NCBI GenBank assembly: GCA_020744225.1
Contig: JAGMWG010000005.1
Location: 1,488,001 to 1,552,000, forward strand
DNA: 64,000 nucleotides
DNA from: Paraphoma chrysanthemicola
Taxonomy: Eukaryota > Ascomycota > Dothideomycetes > Pleosporales > Phaeosphaeriaceae
Direction of reading: 5' to 3'
A program made the translations under genes and the position numbers. Shown here piece after piece: positions 55,108-64,000 of the stretch (position 1 is its first letter; every line of letters starts with the position of its first letter). Under the pieces are notes generated by a model, which made no database searches, was not told where the DNA came from, and saw only the letters and a program-made list of their open reading frames with translations.

Positions 55108-56681
55108 TTACTTGGTGGCTGGCTGGTCTGCGCTGCCCCATCGCGTCTTCTCGTCTCCTCCGGTCCACGCCTTCTCTGTGTAGCCTAGCCGTCGCTTGAC
55201 CTCTTCGACCGTCGCCTTGTCGCCTGTGTTCTTGCCGATATTGTCACTGATCTTGATCGCCTGACGCCCGGATGCGGACGCGATCTTGATCACGATGTTC
55301 AGTGGCACTGACTTTTTGCCAGTCGACTCTTCCACGAAATCATCTGCGCGTCGTTAGCCACCCGTATGAATGCTCGGCAAGAATTTCCTCACTGGTCAGG
55401 AATGTTCCAACGCCAAACGATGCAGTGAAGCCGGCCGCTTCTGCCGCAGCCTTGTACTTGAAGCATAGGTCAATGTTTAACGAGTCTGAGAAGACAATTA
55501 CCTTCTTGTCTTTGATGCCTTCTGCATCGTAGAAATCGCGCATCAGCTTGACAAATTCCAGAGGATCCCCAGAGTCTTGACGGACCCCGGTGAATGCCTC
55601 GGCATATGTTTTACGCGACCTCGCATCTCCATCAAGTGGAGCTTGGACTGGCGGCTTAGTGGACGCCATGCTTTCGACGGCATCGGAGTTCGTGGTGGCT
55701 GCAGCGGACGCCAGTGTGGTGCCGCCTCCCGGGATAGCGGTTGTGACCCCAGGGATCTGCTTTTTAAAGGCCTTGAGGAACGTTGGTGTGCCAAAGGTAT
55801 CGGTGAGGGCGATGCTCAGCACGCCCTCTCCAAAGGTTGCTGTCCAATACTCCAGCGCAATCTCATTTGCGTTCTCGTAGTTGTTGGTAATTGCAGCGAC
55901 ACCCATGAACCACTCATGTGCAACAGTGCCTATGGGCAAGATCTCATGCTTCATGGCAAAGTGGACATTGCTCGTGCCTGTCAATTTGCCCGGCCAGCCA
56001 GCCTTCTGACCCTCATCCGATGCCCGGCGCAGTCCCTGCAAGACCAGATCTTGCGTATGGTAGTCGCGGCGCCGCCTGGAGCCAAATTCAGACAGTACGC
56101 AGCCGCCTTCCAACAAAGTGCGGCCTTTCTGGTACGCCTTCTCGACCTGGCCTGCATAGCTCCAATCTGTCTCCACAAACTTGAAGTAAGCCTCACTCAC
56201 AAGGGCCAGCAACGGAATCTCGTATAGGATGGTGTCTAGCCAGAGACCCTCGGTGTGTATGCGGAAGTCGCCGACATCGTCGTCAGAGCCCGTGTCGTTC
56301 GTGGCGTTGAAGAATAGCTTGAGCTGCTTCGAGGGTTGGAGGCGGAATGAGGACAGGAAGTGGAGGTATTGCGCGTTGAGATATGGGCAGGTCTTCTTCA
56401 AGAAAGCCAGCTCGTCTTCAGTGACTCGGACGTTTTCGAGCTCTGGCTAATGTTAGGACTTAGTCGCCGATCTGACGTGCGTGCGTACTTGCGACTTGCG
56501 CTTGTAGCCATTGGAAGGCTGCGCGATTGAGCTTCTTTTCCGGGGTGCGATTGGTGAAGCCGTATGTGACTGAGACCTCAGGAAAGAATTTGAGTATGCA
56601 ACATTGCATAGTCAGTTTGTATAGATCCGTGTCCAAGAGAGAGAAAATGCCCTCGGGCAGGTTTGCAGTATTGGAAGCCAT
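55108..56681 (-). CDS. NPT1: Nicotinate phosphoribosyltransferase
   Basis: Three exons, 56681-56489, 56442-55393 and 55343-55108, give 492 aa. The start MASNTANLPEGIFSLLDTDLYKLTMQ carries the family opening (split here as LLDTDLYKLTMQ). Introns are 46 and 49 bases; the last joins GVGTFLT to NDFVEESTGKK, restoring the conserved FGVGT-L-ND block. Other signatures: EFGSRRRRDYHTQDL, TSNVHFAMKHEILPIGT-AHEW, ALTDTFGTPTFL, GVRQDSGDP, IVFSDSLN and IVIKIASASGRQAIKISD. It converts nicotinate and PRPP to nicotinate mononucleotide in the Preiss-Handler NAD salvage route. A low-complexity Gly/Ala/Ser/Thr insertion (about residues 260-305) precedes the GVRQDSGDP loop. Confidence 0.95.
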
Positions 56682-57074
56682 TTGGGTCGGCGAGGCAGCC
56701 GCGCTCAAAATGTTGGTAGATGTCTGTTTAAGCTCCTGAATGCGGTGGAAGGAGGGGTGGTGGGGCAGTCGCGATGGCAGAGTTTCGCAGGTTGTACGCA
56801 AGAGTGCGCAACAATAATCGCCGCGGCCGAGGGTGAGATGTTTGGTGGACGCGATCACCAAGGAAACTCTGGTTGGCTACGGATGAGGCTTACAGCCAGC
56901 TGCAATTGGTGACAGCATGCAGCGCGTGAGGTCATGGTAGCGCACTAGCGTCACCGGCCTCAGCCCTACCGCGTGCGCGCAAGGATCTCTAAGCGTGCGG
57001 CGTCTGGATCTCTGCGACCGAGGCCGAAATACCGCCTCAGGGTCCGCGACTCTCCTTCTTCACTTTCTCAAGAC
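56682..57074. promoter_or_regulatory. Divergent intergenic region
   Basis: About 390 bases between the start codons of NAPRTase and the cytochrome b5-domain gene, presumably both promoters. The latter's frame extends upstream to 56973 with no ATG. Confidence 0.5.
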
Positions 57075-58118
57075 ATGCTTGTGGCCGTCTCTATATTTGC
57101 TCTGTCACTGTCATTTCTGATATACCACCACCCGCCGTCGACATGGCTATCGTTAGTGGCGCGAGTGAAAGACGGTGCAGCGAGCGCGTCACCCGACAAA
57201 TCACAGCGCGGCGAGCGGGAACCCGATGAGCAGATAACGATCGAGTTGGAGGATCAGACAAAGAGCCATGCGAATGCGGATACTCTCAACGAGCCATCGC
57301 CACAAACAACGCCCAAAGCCGTTCCCGTAGCCACTGAAGATGCGCCCACGGTACCGACATTCACGCTCGATGCCCATCAGAGTTCCGACGAGGAGGATGA
57401 CGAGGATAATATGCCACCACCTTCCTTCCCTGCGATGAATTCGGCACAGAGGGCAGGAGGACAGCGTCCGGCCATCTCCATGGCCCCGCCTCCAAGATCC
57501 AACGGGTCGACCCTCATGGCGCCACCGTCCAAACCTGCCGCGTCCTCCCTTATGCCACCTCCGCGAGTAGCAGCCTCGAATCTCCGCGCTCTTCCGACCT
57601 CTTCACAATCCATGCGCGTACCAACAACCGGTCCATTACCGAACCGCGGGCCAGTACCAAATCGAGGTCCACCCATGTCGAATGGTAGCCTGGGTTTGCC
57701 GTCTTCGGGACGTCCAATGGTCCAGACACCAAATGCTCGAGGCAAAGTCCTGCTCTCACCAGGCCACTCTCCGCTCGACTGGGCAACCCTCCAGAAGTCC
57801 GGGAAGAATCTCTCTGGCGTCAATACCTTGATACGCGTAACACCTACTATGTTGAAGGAGAAGAACGGTCGGAAAGGTAAGCCTGCATGGTCAAGCTACC
57901 AGGGCAAGGTGTACAATATCTCGCCATACCTCCCGTTCCATCCAGGTGGCGAGGGCGAGTTGAGACGAGCGGCAGGGAAAGACGGCACGAAGCTCTTCAT
58001 GGAAGTGCATCCTTGGGTCAACTGGGAGAACATGCTAGGGGAATGCATGGTGGGCATTCTGGTCAGTGAGGAACCTGCACCGACAATCACAGGAGGCAGT
58101 CTCGAAGACATGGATTAG
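57075..58118 (+). CDS. Membrane-anchored cytochrome b5-type heme-binding protein
   Basis: Single exon, 347 aa, from ATG 57075. The N-terminus MLVAVSIFALSLSFLIYHH is a signal-anchor helix. A long disordered Pro/Ser-rich stretch follows, with repeats around GPVPNRGP and MAPPPRSNG/MPPPRVA. The C-terminal about 90 residues form a cytochrome b5-like domain: TPTMLKEKNGRKGKPAWSS, YQGKVYNISPYLPFHPGG with the axial-ligand HPGG, AGKDGTKLFMEVHPWVN, and GECMVGIL. The second His is in EVHPWVN. The spacing resembles the cytochrome b5 reductase 4 N-domain and fungal heme/steroid-binding proteins. There is no reductase domain; the partner is unknown. Confidence 0.88.
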   Translation: MLVAVSIFALSLSFLIYHHPPSTWLSLVARVKDGAASASPDKSQRGEREPDEQITIELEDQTKSHANADTLNEPSPQTTPKAVPVATEDAPTVPTFTLDAHQSSDEEDDEDNMPPPSFPAMNSAQRAGGQRPAISMAPPPRSNGSTLMAPPSKPAASSLMPPPRVAASNLRALPTSSQSMRVPTTGPLPNRGPVPNRGPPMSNGSLGLPSSGRPMVQTPNARGKVLLSPGHSPLDWATLQKSGKNLSGVNTLIRVTPTMLKEKNGRKGKPAWSSYQGKVYNISPYLPFHPGGEGELRRAAGKDGTKLFMEVHPWVNWENMLGECMVGILVSEEPAPTITGGSLEDMD

Positions 58119-58372
58119 TTATGATACCCTCTAGATCGAATACATTGGAAGGCGTTTGGCGACACATCGACGCAAATATCGAGCTGCAGCAATAAGTACG
58201 TCTCACTGCTGGATATTCCAAAAAAACCACAATTTTTGGTATTCAGTCTTTTATTCTTGATATAACAACCCGTGACAGGCGGGGTGCCAAGACCCTCGCC
58301 ACACTAGCAGGCACCATCTCATACGGTCCCAGATTTTGGAAGCCCTGACTATTCCTAAGATATCTTGGACCA

Positions 58373-61300
58373 ATGCGCCTATTAGCGTGCAACAACAGAA
58401 AGCATCTCAGCTTCACAAAAGACATTATTGGAGATGACGAAATCCCACCTTACGCAATACTATCACATACCTGGCAGAAGGATCAGGAGGTAACGTTTAA
58501 CGAGATGCTGAAGCGCTCCGCAACCAAGAAGTCTGGCTACAAGAAGATCGAGTTCTGTGCAAAACAAGCTCAATTAGACGATCTACAGTACTTCTGGGTA
58601 GACACCTGCTGCATAAACAAGGCGGATCACATCGAGCTTCAGGACGCGATTAACTCGATGTTCCGTTGGTATCGAGATGCGGAGCAGTGTTATGTGTATC
58701 TTTGGGATGTCTCTGCGAAAAACGTAAGCTCTAAGGAATGGGAAAAGGAATTTCGCAAGAGCAGATGGTTCACTCGCGGCTGGACCCTTCAAGAGCTTCT
58801 TGCACCCTCTCGCGTCAAGTTTTACAGCAAGGACGGCGTATATTTGGGTGACAAGCAATCACTAGAACAGCAGATTCACGAAATCACAGGCATTCCCATT
58901 GCTGCACTACATACAACACCTTTACTGAGTTTCAGCATCGAAGAGCGAATGTCGTGGTTCGGAGACCGTCAAACCACGCGCTCAGAAGATAGGGCTTACT
59001 CACTACTCGGCATTTTTGGCGTCTACATGCTGCCCAACTATGGCGAAGGATATGAGTATGCCTTCAAAAGGCTACGTAGGGAGATCAAGCAGCTCTCACA
59101 GGATACCTTGCAACAGCAAGCTTCCTCCCAATCAGTGATAACGGCAAGCCAATTGGAGGGAGAAGGCACTGTTCAAGGTCAGTAGTATCTCAAACAACAA
59201 TGATCATGTTCTGAAGAAGTATCTCTTTGCCTCGTTCCCAATTCTTTCGGACGGGAGGCATTGATTGAAGCGTGCTAATCTATCACAGCGCCATGGCTCG
59301 TTCCCTTCCCGCGCCCTCGATCTTTCGTTGGTCGGAAAATACAACTAGCGAGACTCGCAGCACATGTCTCGTCAGCAGACGGACAGCGACTCGCCATATA
59401 TGGCCTTGGTGGCTGCGGCAAAACAGCTCTCACTCTTGAAACCGTCTATCGGACACGAGAAGTGGAACCGACGCGTGCTATCTTCTGGGTCCCGGCAGTC
59501 ACGCGCGCAGGATTCGAGCAGGTCTACCAGGACATCGCGGCGCTCTTGCAGATCCCTTTACGTACAGATGGCAGGCATGATGTGCTGCAGCAAGTGAAGA
59601 TGAAGCTCAGTGAAGATATGTGCGAACCATGGTTGATGATCGTTGACAACGCCGATGATGTCGGTCTATTACTCGAACCGTTCGACGAAGGGACCAGTGC
59701 CCAACGACTGATCGACTACCTTCCGCGCGGAGCCACAGGCTCGATTGTCTTCACCACTCGAACTAGAGAAGCCGCGCTCAAACTAGCTGAAAACAATCTC
59801 CTCTCACTCGGAGCGCTAGACAATGTTGAGGCAGCAGAATTGCTCAAAATACGTCTGCTACCCGAGCACCATGCTGAGCTCAAGGACAAGGAGACAGTAG
59901 GTGATCTTCTCAAAATGCTGTTCTACCATGCTCTGGCCATTGTCCAAGCAGTAGCTTTTGTCAACACGAATGACCTCACGTTAGCCGATTACATCGCGCT
60001 TTACCGGCAGAACGAGAGCGAGTCTATCAACCTTCTCAACGAAGAGTATGAAGATCAGGGCAGGTACCGAGAGACGAACAATGCTGTTGCCACGACTTGG
60101 TAAGTGGATCGTTTTCTGAAATTGCGTTGAGCAAATGCTGATTGATGCTCTCGCCTTGGAGGTACATCTCGTTTGAGCAGATCCGGAAAGTGAATCAACT
60201 GGCTGCACACCACTTGGTCTTCATGGCTTGTACGGCCAACAATGACATACCTGCATCGATGTTGGCTAAGAGTAAGTCTTTGGTAGAGCAAACGAAGGCG
60301 CTCGGGCTGCTGAAAGCATATGCTTTCATAATTGAAAGGGTACCAAAGCTCGGAGAGCAAACAATGCACGAACGCGTCAGACGTTTCGATATGCACCCAT
60401 TGGTGCACTTGACCATACGTGGATGGATGAAAGGGCAACACCAGTGGGACATCTGGACAGAAAGAGCCATGAAACGGCTGACGGAGCTAATCCCATATGG
60501 CAACCCAAATACGCGTGAAGTCTGGGCCGCGTACCTACCACATGCTAAACATGTAGTAGATATATATGAGGCTTGCAAGTCGGAGAGTAGGATGACACTA
60601 TTGGAACGTTTGGGAGAGTGCGAGCGTATGCTCGGCCGATATGCAGCTGCAGAGCAAACATATCGCCAAGCCATAGAGCAGCGAGAAAGAGTGTCAGGGA
60701 GAGATCATCTCGACGCTCGTACAGGAAGAAGCCAACTGGCCAAGTGCCTACTTCACATGAGGAGGGGCGAGGAAGCAGAGCGCATACTCCGAAAAGAATT
60801 GACTTCTGACGACCCGGCCTTGACAACAGCACACAAGCAACTAAAGCTCACGAACATGCACAATCTAGCAGCAGCCCTGCGCCAACAAGGCAAAACCATA
60901 GAAGCGGATGAGATCGACCGCCAGACCAGAGTTCTCACCGAAGACACGTTTGGAACCGAGCACGAACTGACATTATCTAGCCAAAGGAGTCTAGCATTCA
61001 CCCTTCGCAAAGAAGGCAAGCACGCCGAAGCTGCGAATCTCCTCCGACACATCTTAGAAACCAGCAAACGAACTCTCGGCCCCGAAGACACAGACACACT
61101 TTTCACCATGCGCGAACTTGGTCTCCTCCTCTTCGACCAGGAAGACTACACCGAAGCCTCACAATTCCAGCACGACGAACTCCGTCTCCGCGAAAAGTAC
61201 CTTGGCGAAACACATCCCAGCATTCCATCATGTGTATACAACCTCGGAGCGACGCTATCACGCCAGAGCAAACTTGTACAAGCAGAATCTCTGCATCGTC

Positions 61301-61791
61301 AGTCTCTCGTGAGGCATCAGGCACTGTTGGCGAAAGACAATCCTGTGCTGTTGGATACTATGGCTGGGTTTGCGAGGTGTTTGGATGCGCATGGCAAGGT
61401 TCCTGAGGCAGAGCTACTCCATCGTGAAGTTCTGAGCGTGCGAGAAAAGGCGTTGCCGAGAGGGCATGTGGATACGACTTGGAGCGTATATTGGCTTGCT
61501 GGGGCGCTGGATGCGCTAGGGCGGTATGATGAGGCATTGGAGCTGTATGAACGTGCGTTGGAAGGGTTCAAAGTGGTGTTTGGCGAAGAGCATGCGAATA
61601 CAGTGGGGTGTAGAAATGTTTTAGAGGTGATGAAGGAGAAGGTTGAAAGTCGGGCTGGAGGAGGGAAAGAAGAAGGGGAGGAAACGCAGGCTGGCGCGGA
61701 GGAGACAGGGGAGAGTGGGAGGGAGGTAGCTATAAAATCTAAGAGGAGGCGTTGGCGCGATTTGACGAAGTGGAAGAGAGAAAAAGAATGA
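58373..61791 (+). CDS. HET-NB-ARC-TPR NOD-like receptor
   Basis: Three exons, 58373-59177, 59289-60099 and 60162-61791, give 1081 aa. The 111-base intron joins EGEGTVQ to APWLVPFPRPRSFVGR; the 62-base one joins AVATTW to YISFEQIRK. Domains: HET (about residues 28-155; YAILSHTWQKDQEVTF, FWVDTCCINKAD, WFTRGWTLQELLAP); NB-ARC with P-loop YGLGGCGKTA near 303-312, Walker B-like WLMIVDNADDV, and GSIVFTTRT; then about 8 TPR units of the kinesin-light-chain kind (LGECERMLGRYAAAEQTYRQ, AAALRQQGKTIEADEI, ANLLRHILETSKRTLGPED) from about 680 to 1030; then a Gly/Glu-rich basic tail. It is a third putative non-self recognition receptor, outside the inverted-repeat element and on the opposite strand. Confidence 0.93.
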
Positions 61792-62284
61792 TTTCATTCA
61801 TGAAGTGGATAACCTCTCTAGACCATATACTTAGGCAATAATATATTCCTCCCACCGCCAAGATAGTTTCTCGGTGGCTTGTCTGTGTCATGTCAAGGTC
61901 GCGGAAGCTGTACCTTCCGCGCGGCTTCGTCGACTAGCCCCTTCCGCCCTAGTGGAACTCGAGCTTACCAACACCAGCACCTCTTGCAACATCCGAGCCC
62001 GCGAGGATACAAAGGTTGTATTTGTTGCCCTCGAGACCTATTACAAAGTACTTACAAAGTCGAGTATGCATGGAGACTTTCCTAATTAGTGAGCCTAATC
62101 GCCTGCCGAAGCCATGTCTTCCGGTGAGCGTTCAACATTTGTACAAGTAGCTATAGTCCCATCTTTTGGGCATATCTACGTCCTGAGTCCTCCTATTCCC
62201 TAGACTTGCATCTAGAATCCTACGCAACCAAACCCGCTATTTCTGTCTGTGTATTCCCAAAACAAGGAAACCCTCCCCTTTACA
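61792..62284. other. Intergenic region
   Basis: About 490 bases between two plus-strand genes. Two overlapping short frames (61874-62089) look like chance. Confidence 0.55.
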
Positions 62285-63277
62285 ATGCCACGCCCCTTCC
62301 TCCCCTCCTTTCTCAAACCCTCCACGGGACCTAAGCTTGCCTCATCCACCATATCCCCTTCAAATCTAACCACGCTCTCGCCCCGCAAAATCGCACGAAT
62401 CCTCCCCGCCCTCGCAACCAACGAAGGCGTCGGCGCCACCGTCCACCGCGCCATCGGCACTCCCCAACTCCACCACTTCTCACCGTTCCTCATGCTCGAC
62501 CACGCCATCATTCACACCGGCCAAGGCTTCCCCGACCATCCTCACCGCGGGCAGGAAACAATCTCCTACATCCTATCCGGCCGCCTCGAGCACGAAGACT
62601 TCGCAGGCCATCAGGGTGTCCTAGAAGCTGGAGATTTACAATTCATGACGGCGGGCCGCGGGATCATGCACAGCGAGATGCCTGTCCCCAGCCACGACGG
62701 GAAACCAAGTGAAGGGCTGCAAGTCTGGGTTGATTTACCCGCGGAACTGAAAATGTGTGAACCGAGGTATCGCGATGTACGTGCGAGCGAGATTAAGCGC
62801 GTAAGTGCGGATGACGGGCGGGTTAGCGTAAAGGTTATCAGCGGGACGAGTTATGGCGTTGAGTCCAAGCATAAAGATCTAAGTTATACGCCTGTGTGGT
62901 ACCTTGATTTCGTGGTGCAGCCGGGTGGACGAGTGGTGCAAGCGGTGCCGGAGGGGTGGAATGCGTTTGTGTATGTGTTGGCTGGGAATGTGGTTGTTCT
63001 GGGGAAGAGTGTTGAGAAGCGGTGTATTGCGACGTTGGAGCTGGAGGGCGATAGTTTTGAGGGCCGTGTACCGGAGGACGCGACTGAGGATGCGCACTTT
63101 GTGCTCATTGCGGGAGTGCCGTTGGAACAACCGGTTGTGCAGCATGGGCCGTTTGTCATGACGACGAGGGAGGGGGTGAGGCAGGCTGTTATGGATTTTG
63201 TGGCGCATGAGAATGGTTTTGAGCGCGCGAAGGATTGGGAGTCGCAAGCGGAAAAGAGGAGGAAGAGCTTGTCTTGA
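62285..63277 (+). CDS. Pirin-family protein
   Basis: Single exon, 330 aa, from ATG 62285 (the open frame begins earlier at a GTG). The N-terminal cupin has the metal-site signature HHFSPFLMLDHA, FPDHPHRGQETISYILSG, LEHEDFAGHQG and GDLQFMTAGRGIMHSEMP, which supplies the His/His/His/Glu ligands for iron. The C-terminal cupin includes GGRVVQAVPEGWNAFVYVL and a final FVMTTREGVRQAVMDF block. Pirins are nuclear or cytosolic; some have quercetin 2,3-dioxygenase activity and others modulate transcription factors. Length is slightly above the usual about 290 aa owing to an N-terminal extension that could be a targeting peptide (SFLKPSTGPKLASSTISP). Confidence 0.93.
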   Translation: MPRPFLPSFLKPSTGPKLASSTISPSNLTTLSPRKIARILPALATNEGVGATVHRAIGTPQLHHFSPFLMLDHAIIHTGQGFPDHPHRGQETISYILSGRLEHEDFAGHQGVLEAGDLQFMTAGRGIMHSEMPVPSHDGKPSEGLQVWVDLPAELKMCEPRYRDVRASEIKRVSADDGRVSVKVISGTSYGVESKHKDLSYTPVWYLDFVVQPGGRVVQAVPEGWNAFVYVLAGNVVVLGKSVEKRCIATLELEGDSFEGRVPEDATEDAHFVLIAGVPLEQPVVQHGPFVMTTREGVRQAVMDFVAHENGFERAKDWESQAEKRRKSLS

Positions 63278-63355
63278 TATGTATGCCTGCGATCACCAAG
63301 CACAAACGTACTACGACTTAGGCCTTTGCCGACAACTCTGGTGATTCGATTACGG

Positions 63356-64000
63356 TCACGTCAGTCTTCCCCACTCTGCCTTTACATCCACATCCCCGTC
63401 CTCGTCTACAACTTTCCCTCTATCCCACTCCCGCTTCTGCCCACTCTTTGTCCACGTCACATCCTGCTCATCCTTCATGTCGCCCTTTTCCCATTTCTTG
63501 ACCTGATCGTCCGTGAATCCCGCAGCTTTCAGCCTCTCCGCACCCTGCTGTTTCCATCGCATGCGATCACGGAATGCGTCTACAGATTCACCCCAGTCGT
63601 CTTCGACATCGGAAGGTGGTCGAGCGTCCATGGCAGGGTTGTAAGTAGACGAGAAGCGCGAGTCCATGCCCATGGAGTTGGCTTTGTGGGCGCCACGGCC
63701 ACGAGAGCGCACGGAGGGAGCCATGTGGGGCGGAAGCGGGCCGACGATGGCTTCTAGTGGGTCAGAGTCAGATGCTGGTGCTGGAGAGTGGCGGCGATGT
63801 TTGGAGGAGCTGGCGGCTTCCTTTGATGATGATTTGTCAGCTCTGTGGCGTCGAGAAGATGGTCCTGGTGAACGTGAGCGGTCTCGACGTCCGTGTCTTG
63901 TCTTGCTTTGGTTTGTGTGGGAGGGTGGTGATCGCGATCCGACTGACGAAGCTGAGCGCGAGCGACGTCTGTGGTGTCTCGAGCTCGATTTATGTTTCTT
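63356..64000 (-). CDS. RS-rich protein, 3' part only (runs off the window)
   Basis: The minus-strand frame is open from the window edge to the stop at 63356 (at least 214 codons). The 5' part is Arg/Ser/His-rich (SSSRHHRRRSRSASSV, RRDRSRSPGPSSRRH), typical of splicing-related proteins. The C-terminal about 80 residues form a conserved-looking block: DDWGESVDAFRDRMRWKQQG, ERLKAAGFTDDQVKKWEKG, then GREWDRGK-like SGQKREWDRGK, ending VKAEWGRLT. It resembles fungal proteins often labelled pre-mRNA-splicing-factor 38B-like, but I am not certain of that name. The ATG at 63724 is internal; the true start is beyond the window. Confidence 0.7.
   Translation of the reverse strand, partial: KKHKSSSRHHRRRSRSASSVGSRSPPSHTNQSKTRHGRRDRSRSPGPSSRRHRADKSSSKEAASSSKHRRHSPAPASDSDPLEAIVGPLPPHMAPSVRSRGRGAHKANSMGMDSRFSSTYNPAMDARPPSDVEDDWGESVDAFRDRMRWKQQGAERLKAAGFTDDQVKKWEKGDMKDEQDVTWTKSGQKREWDRGKVVDEDGDVDVKAEWGRLT

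Overview
This is a nuclear window from a filamentous ascomycete, most likely a Dothideomycete (the class is an inference). Genes carry short spliceosomal introns of about 44-67 bases (a few longer) with GTRNGT donors, CTRAY branch sites and YAG acceptors. The gene set includes a Zn2Cys6 regulator, HET-domain NOD-like receptors, a secreted hevein-type chitin-binding protein, a fungal KMT6 and a type II DAHP synthase. Many open frames had to be spliced by hand, and exon coordinates are given in each entry.

1-32.5 kb is an ordinary gene-dense region. In order: a secreted type-B carboxylesterase (+); the kinetochore scaffold Spc7/KNL1 (-), divergent from the PRC2 histone methyltransferase KMT6/E(z) (+); a HYPK-like UBA protein (-), divergent from a type II DAHP synthase (+); a putatively myristoylated helix-turn-helix protein (+); a DUF8040/HARBI1-N-like protein (-); a Zn2Cys6 factor (+); a BTB protein (-); a DUF1989 protein with large charged insertions (+); an unknown protein (+); two lysine-rich, probably nuclear proteins that share a C-terminal motif and flank an ER FKBP isomerase; and a secreted CBM18 protein with a Ser/Thr-rich stalk.

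32.6-43.7 kb is the most striking part. Two long inverted repeats of about 1.1 kb (32575-33746 and 42621-43719), each with a TA dinucleotide outside it, bracket about 11 kb. Inside are only two genes, both intracellular NOD-like receptors of the fungal non-self recognition type: HET-NACHT-ankyrin (34052-37309) and HET-NACHT-WD40 (37879-42246). The second has 12 almost identical 42-residue WD repeats that differ at a few positions. No transposase is visible. The arms differ almost only by transitions, several of them CpA to TpA, as expected of repeat-induced point mutation. An identical 54-bp sequence occurs in inverted orientation on both sides of the WD40 receptor.

43.7-64 kb returns to mixed content: a small secreted cysteine-containing protein just outside the element, folylpolyglutamate synthase, a ZIP metal transporter, a small Cys-rich gene, an Sso-type syntaxin, nicotinate phosphoribosyltransferase, a membrane-anchored cytochrome b5-domain protein, a third HET receptor (HET-NB-ARC-TPR, 58373-61791), pirin, and the 3' part of an RS-rich protein running off the window. 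Three HET receptors with three different repeat types within 28 kb suggest a non-self recognition region, two of them in a putative mobile or duplicated unit.
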